64,000 bases of DNA from Glandiceps talaboti (lineage: Eukaryota > Hemichordata > Enteropneusta > Spengelidae). Location: contig NC_135551.1 in assembly GCF_964340395.1 (NCBI RefSeq), positions 16,157,003 through 16,221,002 on the forward strand, read 5' to 3'. Below the pieces are notes generated by a model. That model was given only the letters and a program-made list of their open reading frames with translations. It did no database searches and was not told where the DNA came from. This document shows, piece by piece, positions 25,101-38,044 of this stretch. A program made the position numbers and the translations under genes. The number at the start of each line of letters is the position of its first letter. The stretch's first letter is position 1.

Positions 25101-28100
25101 AGGTGAACACCATCGAAATCAGATATATTCTTTTGTGAGTTTGTCGGTTTTTTTTTTAGAAATATGAAAAACCTTAAAGTATGCGAAGAAATGATTGCTT
25201 ATGATTAACCGAAGACTGCAAAAATATGAACGGGGATTAAAATCCCTCACTATCTCCCCACCCCACGTATGTCTGTTCTGTGATATTGAACACTGGTGGG
25301 GAAAGCCAGGAAATGAACAATATATTGTCAATTTCATGTATAATTCAAGTAATGAGACACGAAACATACCAACGATTTCACAAATCTTGAATACACACGA
25401 CGTACTTAAATGATTTTCTTTCATTTTCCCTGAAGAGCAATACTCGATCGTTGTAGACAAACAAGAATGACTCACGGTGAAACAGGTATGCTAGAATTCA
25501 GGAGAGCGATGAATCAGTGTTTTGGCGTTATCCGAGAAACTAGTACCGAAAATTTGATGCAGTAAGATTGTGAGAAGCCCCGGGGTTATAATAATTGAGA
25601 TTCGGAGACCAGAACCTAAGGAGCACACACACACATCTCAGGCAAATAGTCCGACAAAATTTTGATTCGTAATCGGAATAAAATGTGATATTTGAACTTG
25701 ATGTCATCGTAACTGTATTAATAATAGATAACTTCCAACTCAGATGGAACTTCAAGTTTAATATATTAACCACACTTTGGATATCAAAAACGGGGGAAGT
25801 AAGACGTTGTGTTGGAGAATTGAAACACAAGAAAAGGAGGGGTCGATAATGCCACACTTAGCGGACTTCATATAAAAAAAACTACAAATAATTGCTCCAC
25901 TTTGTATCATTGTTCACACACATTGTACGTTAAAATCACGCTAATCATGTTTTGTACGTGACAAGTCAGAAACGAATAAACTATATGTCTGGTACTTTTT
26001 CCGCAGTAGTACACTATTAAAACACATCGCACAATTTTGTAGATATTCTCATAAACTACAATCTGACTCCATCTCTGAATAAACGTTGTATTACTCCATC
26101 ACTATTAATCACACCTAAAAATCATAAAATTACTGATCATCGATCCATTTTGTCTTTTATAAATAATTTTATTAAGATTATAAATAATGTAACAATCAGA
26201 AGAAAAAAATATGATTTGATCGTCTGGTGGCGATTAAAACTAATGTCCCTACTATATGCAGGTCCACGTTTTAACTGTTCCGTTGGACATAGCAGGGACG
26301 TATGTCTGTGTTGTATAATAGTGGCACTCGGGTTTTAGGAGATATCGATGATGTACGAGGTTGTCACCTTTTAAAAAAGGGATTATTATGTGGTTTTTAC
26401 AGACAATAATCTAGATCCAGGTAAATGGCTACAAACCGTTATTTTTAATAGTGTTTTCAACAGACGCAACGTATACATACTTTGGTATGTGAGAACCACG
26501 TGCTTTTTTTGTTTTTTCACAGAAAGAGAGTAACACATAGCAATGTTATTTTGTATTCAAAATAACCCCATAATGTTTGCTCATTTCTGGCCATTTTGAC
26601 CATTTTTTCATTTTATTTAATACAGGGTGTCATAGCAACTTGATCGTATAGAATTAAAGAGATTGGGTTTTACAATTGATATGGTTATCAAACAATAGAA
26701 TTTCACAGTCAGTGTTCCACGGTGGAAGACTGATTGGCTTGCTTCAAAATGACAACAACCCTGGCCGATTTAAATTTCAAAAACCCAAAGCTACTGTACC
26801 GTAAACAGAATGTATGAATTTAAATCGAATTAATAAGTTTAATTTAAAGACCTAGGATTCAACCCCACGTTTCTGAATCACTGACTAGATTCATAGGATG
26901 ATTCTGTTGTTCTAGGCTAACTATATTCTATAGTTAGCTCTGCCGGACAATTGTTTTCCACGCCTTAATTTTAATCATTATTTGAACCGGAGCTTTAAAG
27001 GCCAGTGTTTCAATCCCATGTTCTCGTATTAGTGCTGTGTTATCATTAGAACCATAGGGATTACATAGGGATGTACTCATGTTCTGGATCAGATTTTGTG
27101 ACTTTTGTGATTTTGGTTTCCCCACCCAAAACTCTTGATCCTAATCCGTGTAGCGCCATTAAACAGTATGCAATTACCGACCAAATGATTCAAATAATTT
27201 AAAAAAAAAACCCAGAAATTATTCATATGCGATGAAAGAATTCGACGATCACACCCTTGGCAGATGTTCAGAGACACCAGAAGACATTGCACGTGGACAT
27301 CGAACTTGTAGTTCAATATTTACTCCAAGTTGATTCACCTTCAAGCCAATCAATCGGGTGAACACATGTCCATTTCAAGGATATGTGTAGATTCGATGTG
27401 TCTATTGAAGGTTGAAATAGATTACCCCCATCTTATGCATATCACGGACAGTATTAGTAGCTATATGTGTTATATTTATATAAAGACGCGAAACCCGGAT
27501 CACGATTTTAACATTGAAGTCAGACTTTGAGATTGTGTCTGTTCTCTTTGTCTTTATCTTTACTTATGAAAATTGTGTCTATTTAGGTTCTCCTGATTCA
27601 AATATGTAGATTTCTGGTATCGGTTATGTCAGTTTCCTTTTTACGCATTGGAAATAGACCACCAAACAAGGTCTGAGATATAAGCATTAGCGTTCTCCAT
27701 GGTTTACAATGTACCTCTAAGGATATAATCGCCATGTTTGTAGTCTATGTACACCCGCTGTGCATATATTATTAGATTAAATAAAAAAGTTGTTAAGATT
27801 CTGTCTTTGGGTTACCTTCTGTGTTGCTGTGTGGGAAAAGAGGGTGAAAAAAGTTTGACTTTTTGAAATATGATGTATGCGTTGCAATTTATAGTCTGTC
27901 TGGCTTTCGTTTGTTTCTCTATCACGGTGTTCTACATTACTTTGCTGCTACAGGTGTTCGTACTGTAACGATGCGTGTCGTAATTGACAGAGTCTCGGGG
28001 ATTGACGACATGTTCTCCCGGGAGCGACGACTTAAAGCAATCATTATTGCACAACCAACTCAGCATGGATTTTGAACGCTAGATTAAGCAAAGAAAACCA

Positions 28101-29418
28101 TCTCTGATAGAAGTCAACAATGCATAGACAACAAAGTTTACCCGTTCCACCTCCTTTGAAGCTAACTGTAATAACATTGACAGGTTTTGTAGTCTCAAGA
28201 CGTGACATCTGTCACGGAACACGGACACTGACTATCAGGCAATTTCAAACCAAAATATTTTGAACAAAAATGCTTGTTTTTCTGTAACTTTTTTTCGCAT
28301 TTTAACTTTATTTTCGACCAAAATCAAAGAAATAAGTTCTTTTAATGACTTCCCGCCAAAATTTAGGTTGAAAATGATTCATTTTACAAAAATGAGGAAA
28401 AAAATGTTTTCACATTTCTGCCGAACATGTGTAGTGCGGAGAGGTTAAAGGTCTCCATATTGTGACGACCAAACAAAGCAATCCCGGGCTGAAAAAGGCG
28501 GCGGGACGATGCGCATGTCCACATGGGATTCTTCTATTGAAAAAAACGTTGTCTTTGTGAAACAGTTGCAGAAAGTTCATTTAAAGCCAAGTGTTGCATT
28601 ATTTTTCACTTTTTTGTTGAAATTCTACACCAGTTGGGTAAATACGTACCTTGTTCTAGTTCCCATTGCTATTATTGGGTGGTCAGATGTAAACTGCCAT
28701 TATTCGATGGTATGGTCACCAGAGTTTACGAAAATGACGATCGGATGTCAGTCGAACGCGTAATTTTGTACCTTCGTAAAATCAAACGTGTCAGTCTTTC
28801 CTCACGTCGCTATTCCCACTTTTATAATTTATGTTTCATATTTTAGGTTTTTGGAGAGAAAAATACTGTGTGTGCATAACGAAAATGGGTTTACGAATAT
28901 CAAGTTTCAAAACACTTCTATAAAAATACGAGCAGTTGCAGGGAGGGAGGTGGTCGTCTCCTTTTTACCGTAACATTCCAAAATTTTGAAACAAAAAGTG
29001 AAGAAATACATAGTAAATGAACCAAATTTAGACTTATTTTGCATAAAATGTATAAAAATGAACATTTTGGACGCCTTTGAACCAAAATCTCCCAGAACTT
29101 CGTTTTCAATGTCAGTAAAAGTAACGATGAAAGTTTTGAAGTGTTTTAGAGGTCCGTCGTCAAAGTGACAAGGTTTTGTGATAGGGTCATAGGAATTCCT
29201 GGTGTGCAGTCTGAATTTTTGCGACCATCTTTTAGTAATCATCGATGCTAGAATTGAAAACAGTTGATGACAAGAGGACGTATCAGATTTGTATTTCTCT
29301 TGTCATCAATTCCTTCATTCTGTACAAGACTGCATTCTACACTATTGCAAAGGGCACTATGGTGAAAGTTGGATTTATTACAGTGGAAAGACTTTACGAT
29401 TTGAAGTGTCAATTGTTC
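22131..29418. other. Large intergenic region, no gene recognised
   Basis: About 7.3 kb of AT-rich sequence. All open frames are short, lack coding character, and often overlap on both strands. Short G or A homopolymers occur (for example about 24676-24692). I see no domain motif, tRNA or clear mobile element. Confidence 0.5.
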
Positions 29419-29833
<415 letters not shown>

Positions 29834-29954
29834 ATAAAAAAGGATATATACTACTTACATGACTTGTGTATACATATACTTATATGTGACGATATTCATT
29901 GAAACACACACAGGCACACATTATATATAAAGACACGCGAAAAAATCCCACAAG

Positions 29955-30045
29955 CACATACACATACATACATACACACATACACACCTACATACATACA
30001 TACATACATACATACATACATACATACATACATACATACATACAT
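29955..30045. repeat. (CATA)n microsatellite
   Basis: ACAT/CATA tetranucleotides over about 90 bp. Confidence 0.95.
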
Positions 30046-30135
30046 TGCATGTACAAAATGGGAAGAGGGAGAAAGAGACAAGGAGCAACAGAAATATGGA
30101 CACACACATATGGGAATGGGAGAGGCTTGTGTACT

Positions 30136-30618
<483 letters not shown>

Positions 30619-31022
30619 TTCAAATGATGGAAATCATGTTATTTACAAGTTTATCTAGAGAACGAGAGAAATGTGAAAAAGAGGAGAAAATAACGACTAA
30701 ATTAATGATTTGTTTTGTCTTCTTCACAACAATCTAATAAAATCAAGAATTCGTTTTTATCGTAGTTTTGCAAGTGATGACGTCTTCGTACAAATGTAGA
30801 CTGAGATTCGTTGTCAGGACTTCGTTCAATTATGTAGAAACATCTGACCTAAAGTAAATATTACACAGTGAACGTATTACTGTACAAACTCAGTCGCGTT
30901 TTCAAGAAAAAGTTTTCTACATTTATGAATAGATCTATACACGTATGTGTTCCTTATTGTAAGGTTACATTGAACACAACAAAGTTTAAAGTAACAAGTG
31001 TTTGTTAATATTTATGAAGACA

Positions 31023-31025
<3 letters not shown>

Positions 31026-31120
<95 letters not shown>

Positions 31121-31140
31121 GCTCTCTAGCTCTCTCTCTT
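31026..31140. repeat. (TC)n microsatellite
   Basis: About 90 bp of pure CT dinucleotide and a short imperfect tail. It is the complement of the (GA)n tract 0.9 kb to the left. Confidence 0.97.
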
Positions 31141-32842
31141 CACGTTTCACCCATACTATAGACTGGAGGAAGTAAATAGCTTCCAATCCTAGACGCCGTT
31201 GTCCGACTATTTTACAAGATCTCACCGTAGGTCAGTGGTCTCAAATCGTTAGGACGAATACCATGATAATTCCGACTGATATCTGTCTTTTTATCGACAT
31301 TTTTTGACAATAGATCACTTTTAGGCTACACCTACCCGTTCTATATATTAATTTAGTCGTACAAACAAATCAGATTCACTTTAATTAACATTGTATTTCT
31401 TGAAGCAGTCATTTCCCGATATTGCATAAACTTGATTTTGCATGGAAAATAATAATGGTGAATGAATATTCGATCCAATACATTTATCCATAACCTGTAT
31501 ATACATAATGCAAACGTCATGGTCAGAACAAAACATCAAAAATTGGCCTTCAAACATTTTATTTTCAGCGGAAACAGTGAAACGTTATTTCATCAAATGC
31601 ATTGAATTTTAACAGAACTGAGAATTTGCGCGAAAGTTCTTGTCAGATGTATTCTGGAGTCATTTTTATGGAATTTTATAACCCATATTCTTTGCCATTT
31701 CTAGACAGGTTATTAACTTAAACATATGTTTAATCTTCTTTTAAACCAGGGCAATACTATTTTTTTTATTTGTATGCTAAACTTTGTTTGATTTGCCCAG
31801 GTACCAACGTGGCAGTACAAAGACAGAGACATCACGTGTGTTGAAATTAACATGTTCCAAAATAATGTACATTTCGTTTAGACATATATAGATACTGGGT
31901 ATGCTATTCACATCTAATGTCCAGGGTTCACGTTTAAAGACGAGAAATTACACCTCCGCGACTCGATCGTTCCCCGACAAAATATAAACGTCGCTCGGTA
32001 CATTTCATGGCTATGTTGATACAGTTTTTCAAGATCTTCGAGAACGGAAATCGTTCACGCCAACGCTAAATAATATTTACAATCACAGACTTTTCTAGTC
32101 GCTATAGAGTTTAGAATTTGATGATATTCATCGCATATAACCATTTAGGTGGTTTGTAATTGGTTTAAAAACAACAACAAAATGACCATTAATGTATTTA
32201 TGTGAAGAAAGTGAAGTGGTAGACATTATGTCGGGAAAGACCTAAACTCTGGGGTAGTGGTGGCGAGGTATATATACCATGGCATTCAGGGAGAAAAGAC
32301 ACATTTTTTTAGTATAATAGAGCGATCAAGAGAAATAAAACGAATCTCTCATGACATGTCCAAAGGTATTTCACACATTATAACTAAATCTTGACAGACG
32401 TCTCGTCAGAAAAGTAATGCTCTACAATCTACTATTCTAGCTGAAAAAAAGAACGAATTTGTAGCTAACCATAATATTTGTTGATTCGCCATTTTCTGTA
32501 AATTTGTTTGCACAACTTGTAGGAAGACAAATAACAAAAATCAAATCTCAAACTATCATAATAAACACGGCAAATAAAAATGACTTCCAAAGCGATCATA
32601 AAAGACAAGTAAACATAAATAAGAGGAAGCAAATACCAGTTCACTGTTTTCCCCGTCAAAGCGCCTAGCGCAGTTCAGATCTAATCCTTATTTTAATTTT
32701 ATTTTGTATTTTTAAACTAAAAGTCGTTCGGTTTTTTACTTGTGTGAGAAATTTTAAACATTTCTGCGTGGAGAACGAAAGTCGTCAAATTAATTAAATA
32801 TCAAAATCTTGTTTTTTTTCCTGATAATAATTAATTCTACAG
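31141..32842. other. Intergenic DNA
   Basis: No supported gene or repeat. AT-rich, with only short random frames. Confidence 0.5.
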
Positions 32843-32882
32843 TTGAAGAGTAAAAGTCATCGTCTGTTGATCACAGAACGAA

Positions 32883-34220
32883 ATGGAGCTCATTGCCATT
32901 TTCAGAACCTTGACTACCGAGCGTCTAGATAGAGGAAAAGAAATGCAGTACGTCGCAATAATTGTCATTGTACTGGCACTAACAGTCGCTGAAATATCTA
33001 AACTAACGAAAAATCAACACTTAGAAATTATAAATCAAAGGAAAGATCGCAAAGTACGTTACCTTTATGTGTTTACCGCGTTGTCGCCTGACTTCTTTTT
33101 TCAGTCTGTTCCTGCCGACTTGAGCAACCACAACTCGATTGGTTGGTAGAAAATTGCGATTCTCGCCACACAGCGCCCTCAGCGTCACCGCGAATGATAA
33201 AACAAAGAATCTCTTTTCAATGACCACCTGTCAACTTAAATTTACTTGCTTATGTCTATTTAAGACGGTATTCAGTTCATTTCAGGTTTGACTCCTTGAA
33301 ACAGAACTACAGTCAATTTACTTTTTAGATTAATCTGTATGAAATCAAAGATTTAAATCTTCTGCCTTTATTCGAAAACGTCTAACCGTTGATGGCGCTA
33401 TTAAGAAAAATAGGAAACATCACCCTCGCCCGACATATTACAATATAGTTCAATATATCATCCTCGCCATGTTACAACGGCATTCCAAACTGGAGAACGT
33501 CAATATCAAAGTGTGTCAATTTACTCTAGAGAAGCGTACGTCACCGGTCTGTCAGCCAGTTTGCCTAGTCATCATTCGCAGTAGCATATGACAAAATGTT
33601 CAAAGAACACAACATCCGTCCTTTACAAGAACGAAGAAGAAATCTAAAATTTCGACTCAAACTCTTGTTCAAAGTAGCTGACTGCCTGATATCGGCTACA
33701 CATCATGACATAGCGTATCTCATACTAAAAAGATCAAAGCGAACAATCAAAAGCAAATAAACCGCGAACTTTGCAGATTACCAACAGAGTAACTCTCTGG
33801 AAAAGTACACAACGAATAACCCTTTCCTCACTCATGTACAGACATTTACACGAAATCACTCTTTCCAAGTACAAACTAGACAATAATTTCATTACATCTG
33901 GATCGGTGGGTGCTACGGTATCCATACAGTGCGACTAAGTGATTCGCCCTCCTCTTCCGTTGATTATGTACCAGAGATGTGACGTGCCATGCCGTATCTC
34001 TATACTAGTATTGATGAATTCAGAAATGTTCAACAGGACAAATTCACTTTATTGTATTGACAACATAGTTGACGTTCATCTTGAAAGTGACAACAATCAC
34101 AACTATAACAATTGTAAAGTTACCTTAAAGTATACTTCATTTATTTCATTACAGATATATTCTGGCACTGATGGACTAAACAACGCAACTTACTGTCAGA
34201 CATTGGTGGTTCAAATGCAG
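32883..34220 (+). CDS. Candidate two-exon 5' fragment of a membrane or secreted protein (weak)
   Basis: Exon 1 (32883-33053) starts at ATG and contains a hydrophobic segment, YVAIIVIVLALTVAEI, which begins right after a second Met at residue 22. The segment could be a signal peptide from that Met or a type II membrane anchor from the first. Its donor is AAA|GTACGT in phase 0. Exon 2 (34155-34220) lies between a strong TTTCATTACAG acceptor and a CAG|GTAAAC donor. It is exactly 66 nt, phase 0 at both ends, and encodes 22 residues with an N-glycosylation-type NAT. No family is recognised and no later exon was found. Confidence 0.25.
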
Positions 34221-34338
34221 GTAAACATGGCTTCTATGCACCATTCCCAGAGTGTCCGTTTACTTGGAATCGTCTCGGCCCTACTATTATAAACTCCACC
34301 GTGTTGTGACCTTTCACAATTAACGCGTCTACAGATTT

Positions 34339-34339
<1 letters not shown>

Positions 34340-34381
<42 letters not shown>

Positions 34382-34469
34382 AAACAAAAACAACAACAAA
34401 AACAACAACGACGACGACGACGACGACGACGACAACAACAACAACAACAACAATATCATCATCATCATT
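34340..34469. repeat. Trinucleotide repeats (CAA)n, (CGA)n, (CAT)n
   Basis: Adjacent ACA, ACG and ATC trinucleotide runs over about 130 bp. Confidence 0.95.
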
Positions 34470-35746
34470 GTTTTAGCAACCTAAAGATCTATAAAGGAAA
34501 GTAAATCAAATATTTTGTGAATTAATGACTCGAAACATAGATACAGAAACAGTCTAATGTGTAAATTGTACCGGTAATCTATAAAATGAAACTTATTATC
34601 TTGATAGCTAGTCTTAATATTATTTTTCCTACCATGGCTAATATTTCGAGACATTTTGCAAAGAAACATCACACCCCAGGAAAACGTACAGCTATCACAA
34701 ATTTTAAAATTACAGAAAAATAGTGTACATTAACATTGAACTATTGAGAATTGAGGGACTAATGTCGATGGTTCAACGTTTCCTTGGCCAAGAATCATAG
34801 TTTTTGTAAATCATAGTATGTTTTTAACTCGGATATCAGTCTGTATCATCTCAGTAATGTTATAAGGGAGAATAGATTTCTAACAGTATTATCTCTCATA
34901 GTATAATCAATAATTTCGTCCATATCTAACGCTGTGGTCAGGATTTATGGTATGGGGGGGGGGGAGAAATTAGGAGGGGGCATGGAATATTATGCGCTGA
35001 GAGAGGATGCTCAATAACAATTGAAGCGCAAAATGGGGTAGACAGTGAATTAGTATGTATGACTGAGACACAGGCAGATAATATCACTGGAGTAAAATTG
35101 ATTCACTGATGAACAAAATAAAACATCAAAAACAGTAGTTTTTTACCTTACACAATTTGTTTGGAGGGGGGGTGGGGGTGCGAACAATTCTTGTTAGGGG
35201 GTATATCAGTTTTTGAGACTGTGAAGGGAAAAAAATTGGCCAAAATAATTTCTCCCAGTGCCTCTCATTGCTATTGTGACTGCAGTCTAAAGCCCATTAC
35301 TGCTGTACACTGGAATTTGAGTTTCATTATTCAGTCATAGAGGGCGCTATTTGTTGGTATCGCAACTCCGTGGACTAACAAAGACAAGTGTCGCTGGTTG
35401 GTCTAGGTAATCTTAATGATCATATATAAGTAAATTCATTAGGTCTCACATTGTGTAAATTACACTGTACATAACATATTAGTACGTGTGGATGTGTGAG
35501 GTGATGTCATACAGTAGCAGCTGTTTGAATATAATATTTACATATTAAGATCTGTTTACATGTACTCGCTGACTAAACAACAAATCAATGCCAAACTCTA
35601 TGATGACAGTCCAGTGCTGGAATCATAGGTATGGATTGCACTCTGATAGTCTATGCTACATGCATACCAGGGATTTAAGAAGAACATGGTGACCAAACGG
35701 TGTATTTTATAGACTAAGTGGTCTACATTTAGGCAAGTCACAACTC
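34470..35746. other. Intergenic DNA
   Basis: No gene seen. It holds G-rich homopolymer stretches near 34955-34980 and 35163-35180. Confidence 0.5.
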
Positions 35747-36056
35747 ATGTATGTATGTACGTACGTACGTATGTATGTACATGTATGTATGTATGTATGT
35801 ATGAATGCATGTATGTATGTGTGTATGTATGTATGTATGCATGCATGCATGTATGTATGTATGCACGCATGCATGCCTGTCTGTATGTATGCATGTATGT
35901 ATGTATGTATGCATGCATGCATGCCTGTCTGTATATGTATGTATGTATGTATGTATGTATGCATGTATGTATGTATGTATGTATGTATATATGTATGTGT
36001 GTGTACGTATGCATGTGTGTGTATGTATGTCTGTCTGTCTGTATGTATGTATGTTT
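35747..36056. repeat. (ATGT)n/(ATGC)n microsatellite
   Basis: About 310 bp of ATGT tetranucleotide with ATGC, ACGT and CTGT variants and an internally duplicated CATGCATGCCTGTCTGTATG block (near 35868 and 35914). Confidence 0.95.
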
Positions 36057-37119
36057 GTAACAATGAGTGTGTGCATGCAAACCTGTCATGTGGTGTCTGA
36101 TTTGGTAAGATTTCAATATAAGTATGAATATTCAAATCAGTACATATTTACAAATACTGCTGACTGTATATATTATACATGTAAATTGTGTGTATGTATT
36201 TGTGAAAGTAGTTCACTTATATGATACTTAAGTAATCTATTCCTGATCTTTGGTTATGATGCTTTATAGTGCAAAACACACTTGTACAATATGTGCTGAT
36301 GTGATGTGATATTTATTTTCTTTTCCTTCTGTCATGACAATCTGTTCACATACTAATAAAATGATTTTCAAATACTTGAAGTTTGTATAAACTTGCCATT
36401 ATTTCAGTTATTTTCATAATTCTGTTTTGAGCTCATACAACTATATATACCAAATAACTTATGTGACTTTTAGTTTATGTTACTTGATTGAACGTGGCTC
36501 TTGTTAAACATGCTAATAACTCCCCTATATATTGATGACAAATGAGTATTTATTTGGGATTTATAATGCATAAAACAATTCTACTATGTTTTTTATACTT
36601 GAAAAAATGTAAAAGAACATATATGAAATAATTTTGTGTAATTCAACAATTTTATAAAAACATTAAAGCTGTTTAAAATATTTGTTAATGTACGTACATT
36701 AGCAAACTTTTACACTTTTAAGGTTTTTGTATCTTATTGAGTTACAAACAAGGATGCCGCTTCACATTGGTTTTTTTTTTCAGTAGGAAAACACAGTACA
36801 GTTGCCTGAAGAATTACAAATCCAAAATAAATACCCAGTCGTCAGCTATATGGCAACTTTAATGTTTTCTTTCATTGAATGAGAAAATAGTCATGCAGGA
36901 GAGTTTTGTTACTACTTGGTTCGTCTTTTTGGTGACAAGGCCGTTCAATATGTAACTTGTATTTTCCTCAACTAGCCAATATAAATTTGGGGACTACATA
37001 CATATACTTCCATTGAAAATTGTAATTGGTTGGTTAGTCAGGAATATGGCCTTCATCATTTTAATCACACTCGATCAATGACACTGGCATACTAAAAATG
37101 CAAATCAACTGACACCATT
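36057..37119. other. Intergenic DNA 3' of MRPS15
   Basis: No gene seen. Confidence 0.5.
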
Positions 37120-37154
37120 TAATTAAATAATTAATTAATTAATTAATTAATTAA
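37120..37154. repeat. (TTAA)n run
   Basis: AATT/TTAA tetranucleotide run of about 35 bp. Confidence 0.9.
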
Positions 37155-37164
37155 GAACATGTGA

Positions 37165-37170
37165 TTTATT
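37165..37170 (-). terminator. MRPS15 poly(A) signal (AATAAA)
   Basis: AATAAA on the minus strand, about 276 nt beyond the MRPS15 stop codon: the nearest canonical hexamer I found. Confidence 0.5.
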
Positions 37171-37445
37171 GATTGGTATAACACATACATTTAAATGACT
37201 ACATCACAAGGTGTCTAGAAACCTTTCCTCCTAGATGCGTATTTCAAAAAGGGTCCCTTCCTAAAGTTTGAAATTTGGGGCTGTAACTGAAATTTGTAGT
37301 CTCCTGAAACACCACCCCCATACTTGATCAAATGGACGAGTCCATAATAAAACAACAATAGGACCAGACCAATTGTGGAAGAAATAGGGTAGATCAAATA
37401 TCAGAATACAAAACAAACTCAAAAGTCAACGTTTTCATTTAAACA

Positions 37446-37736
37446 TCATGATTTCTTCTCCATCAGTTCTTTTTCTTCAGCATCTGCATCATCAATTTTT
37501 TGTTTGAAATATTCATAAAGTGCTTTCTTTCTGTCAAAGTATGCTTTCCTTGTTACAGATCTCTCTTCTAGTTGTCGTTTTGTTACTCTAATAATCTGTA
37601 TAGGGGGTACTGAGTATTGAATCCCTAGTTCTTCAAGTAGCCATTTAAATCTATCGTAGTTATTTCTTCTAAGGTAACCCAGTAGTTGGTTTCGTCTGTC
37701 AATCATTATATATAATCTCCTCTTATTCACTTTATC
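37446..37736 (-). CDS. MRPS15: MRPS15 exon 7
   Basis: 291 nt including the TGA stop. It carries most of the uS15 rRNA-binding domain and a charged C-terminal tail ending [10 protein letters not shown]. Confidence 0.94.
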   Translation of the reverse strand, partial: DKVNKRRLYIMIDRRNQLLGYLRRNNYDRFKWLLEELGIQYSVPPIQIIRVTKRQLEERSVTRKAYFDRKKALYEYFKQKIDDADAEEKELMEKKS

Positions 37737-38013
37737 CTGAAAACAATGGGATGTAAGTTATTAGCATATTTTTAATTGTTATGCTAATCATTGAAATTAG
37801 TGTTATCGACATCAGTATAATGATGTTATGTAATCACTAATCAATTTTTGCAAAATTGTTCACCAGCATCACTGTATGTTTACATGTAAGTATGTATCAT
37901 TGGTATCAACATCAACATATAATGGCAATGTAACGTTTTCTGTAACACACACACACTGTGGAGGCAAACCGACAGACTGACACACAGACAGACACACATC
38001 CAGACATAGACAC

Positions 38014-38044
<31 letters not shown>

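Noticed and set aside
37215-37397. 60-residue minus-strand frame with a membrane-like segment, just 3' of the MRPS15 stop
   Set aside because: No ATG (it opens at TTG) and no upstream acceptor. It lies in the likely MRPS15 3' untranslated region.
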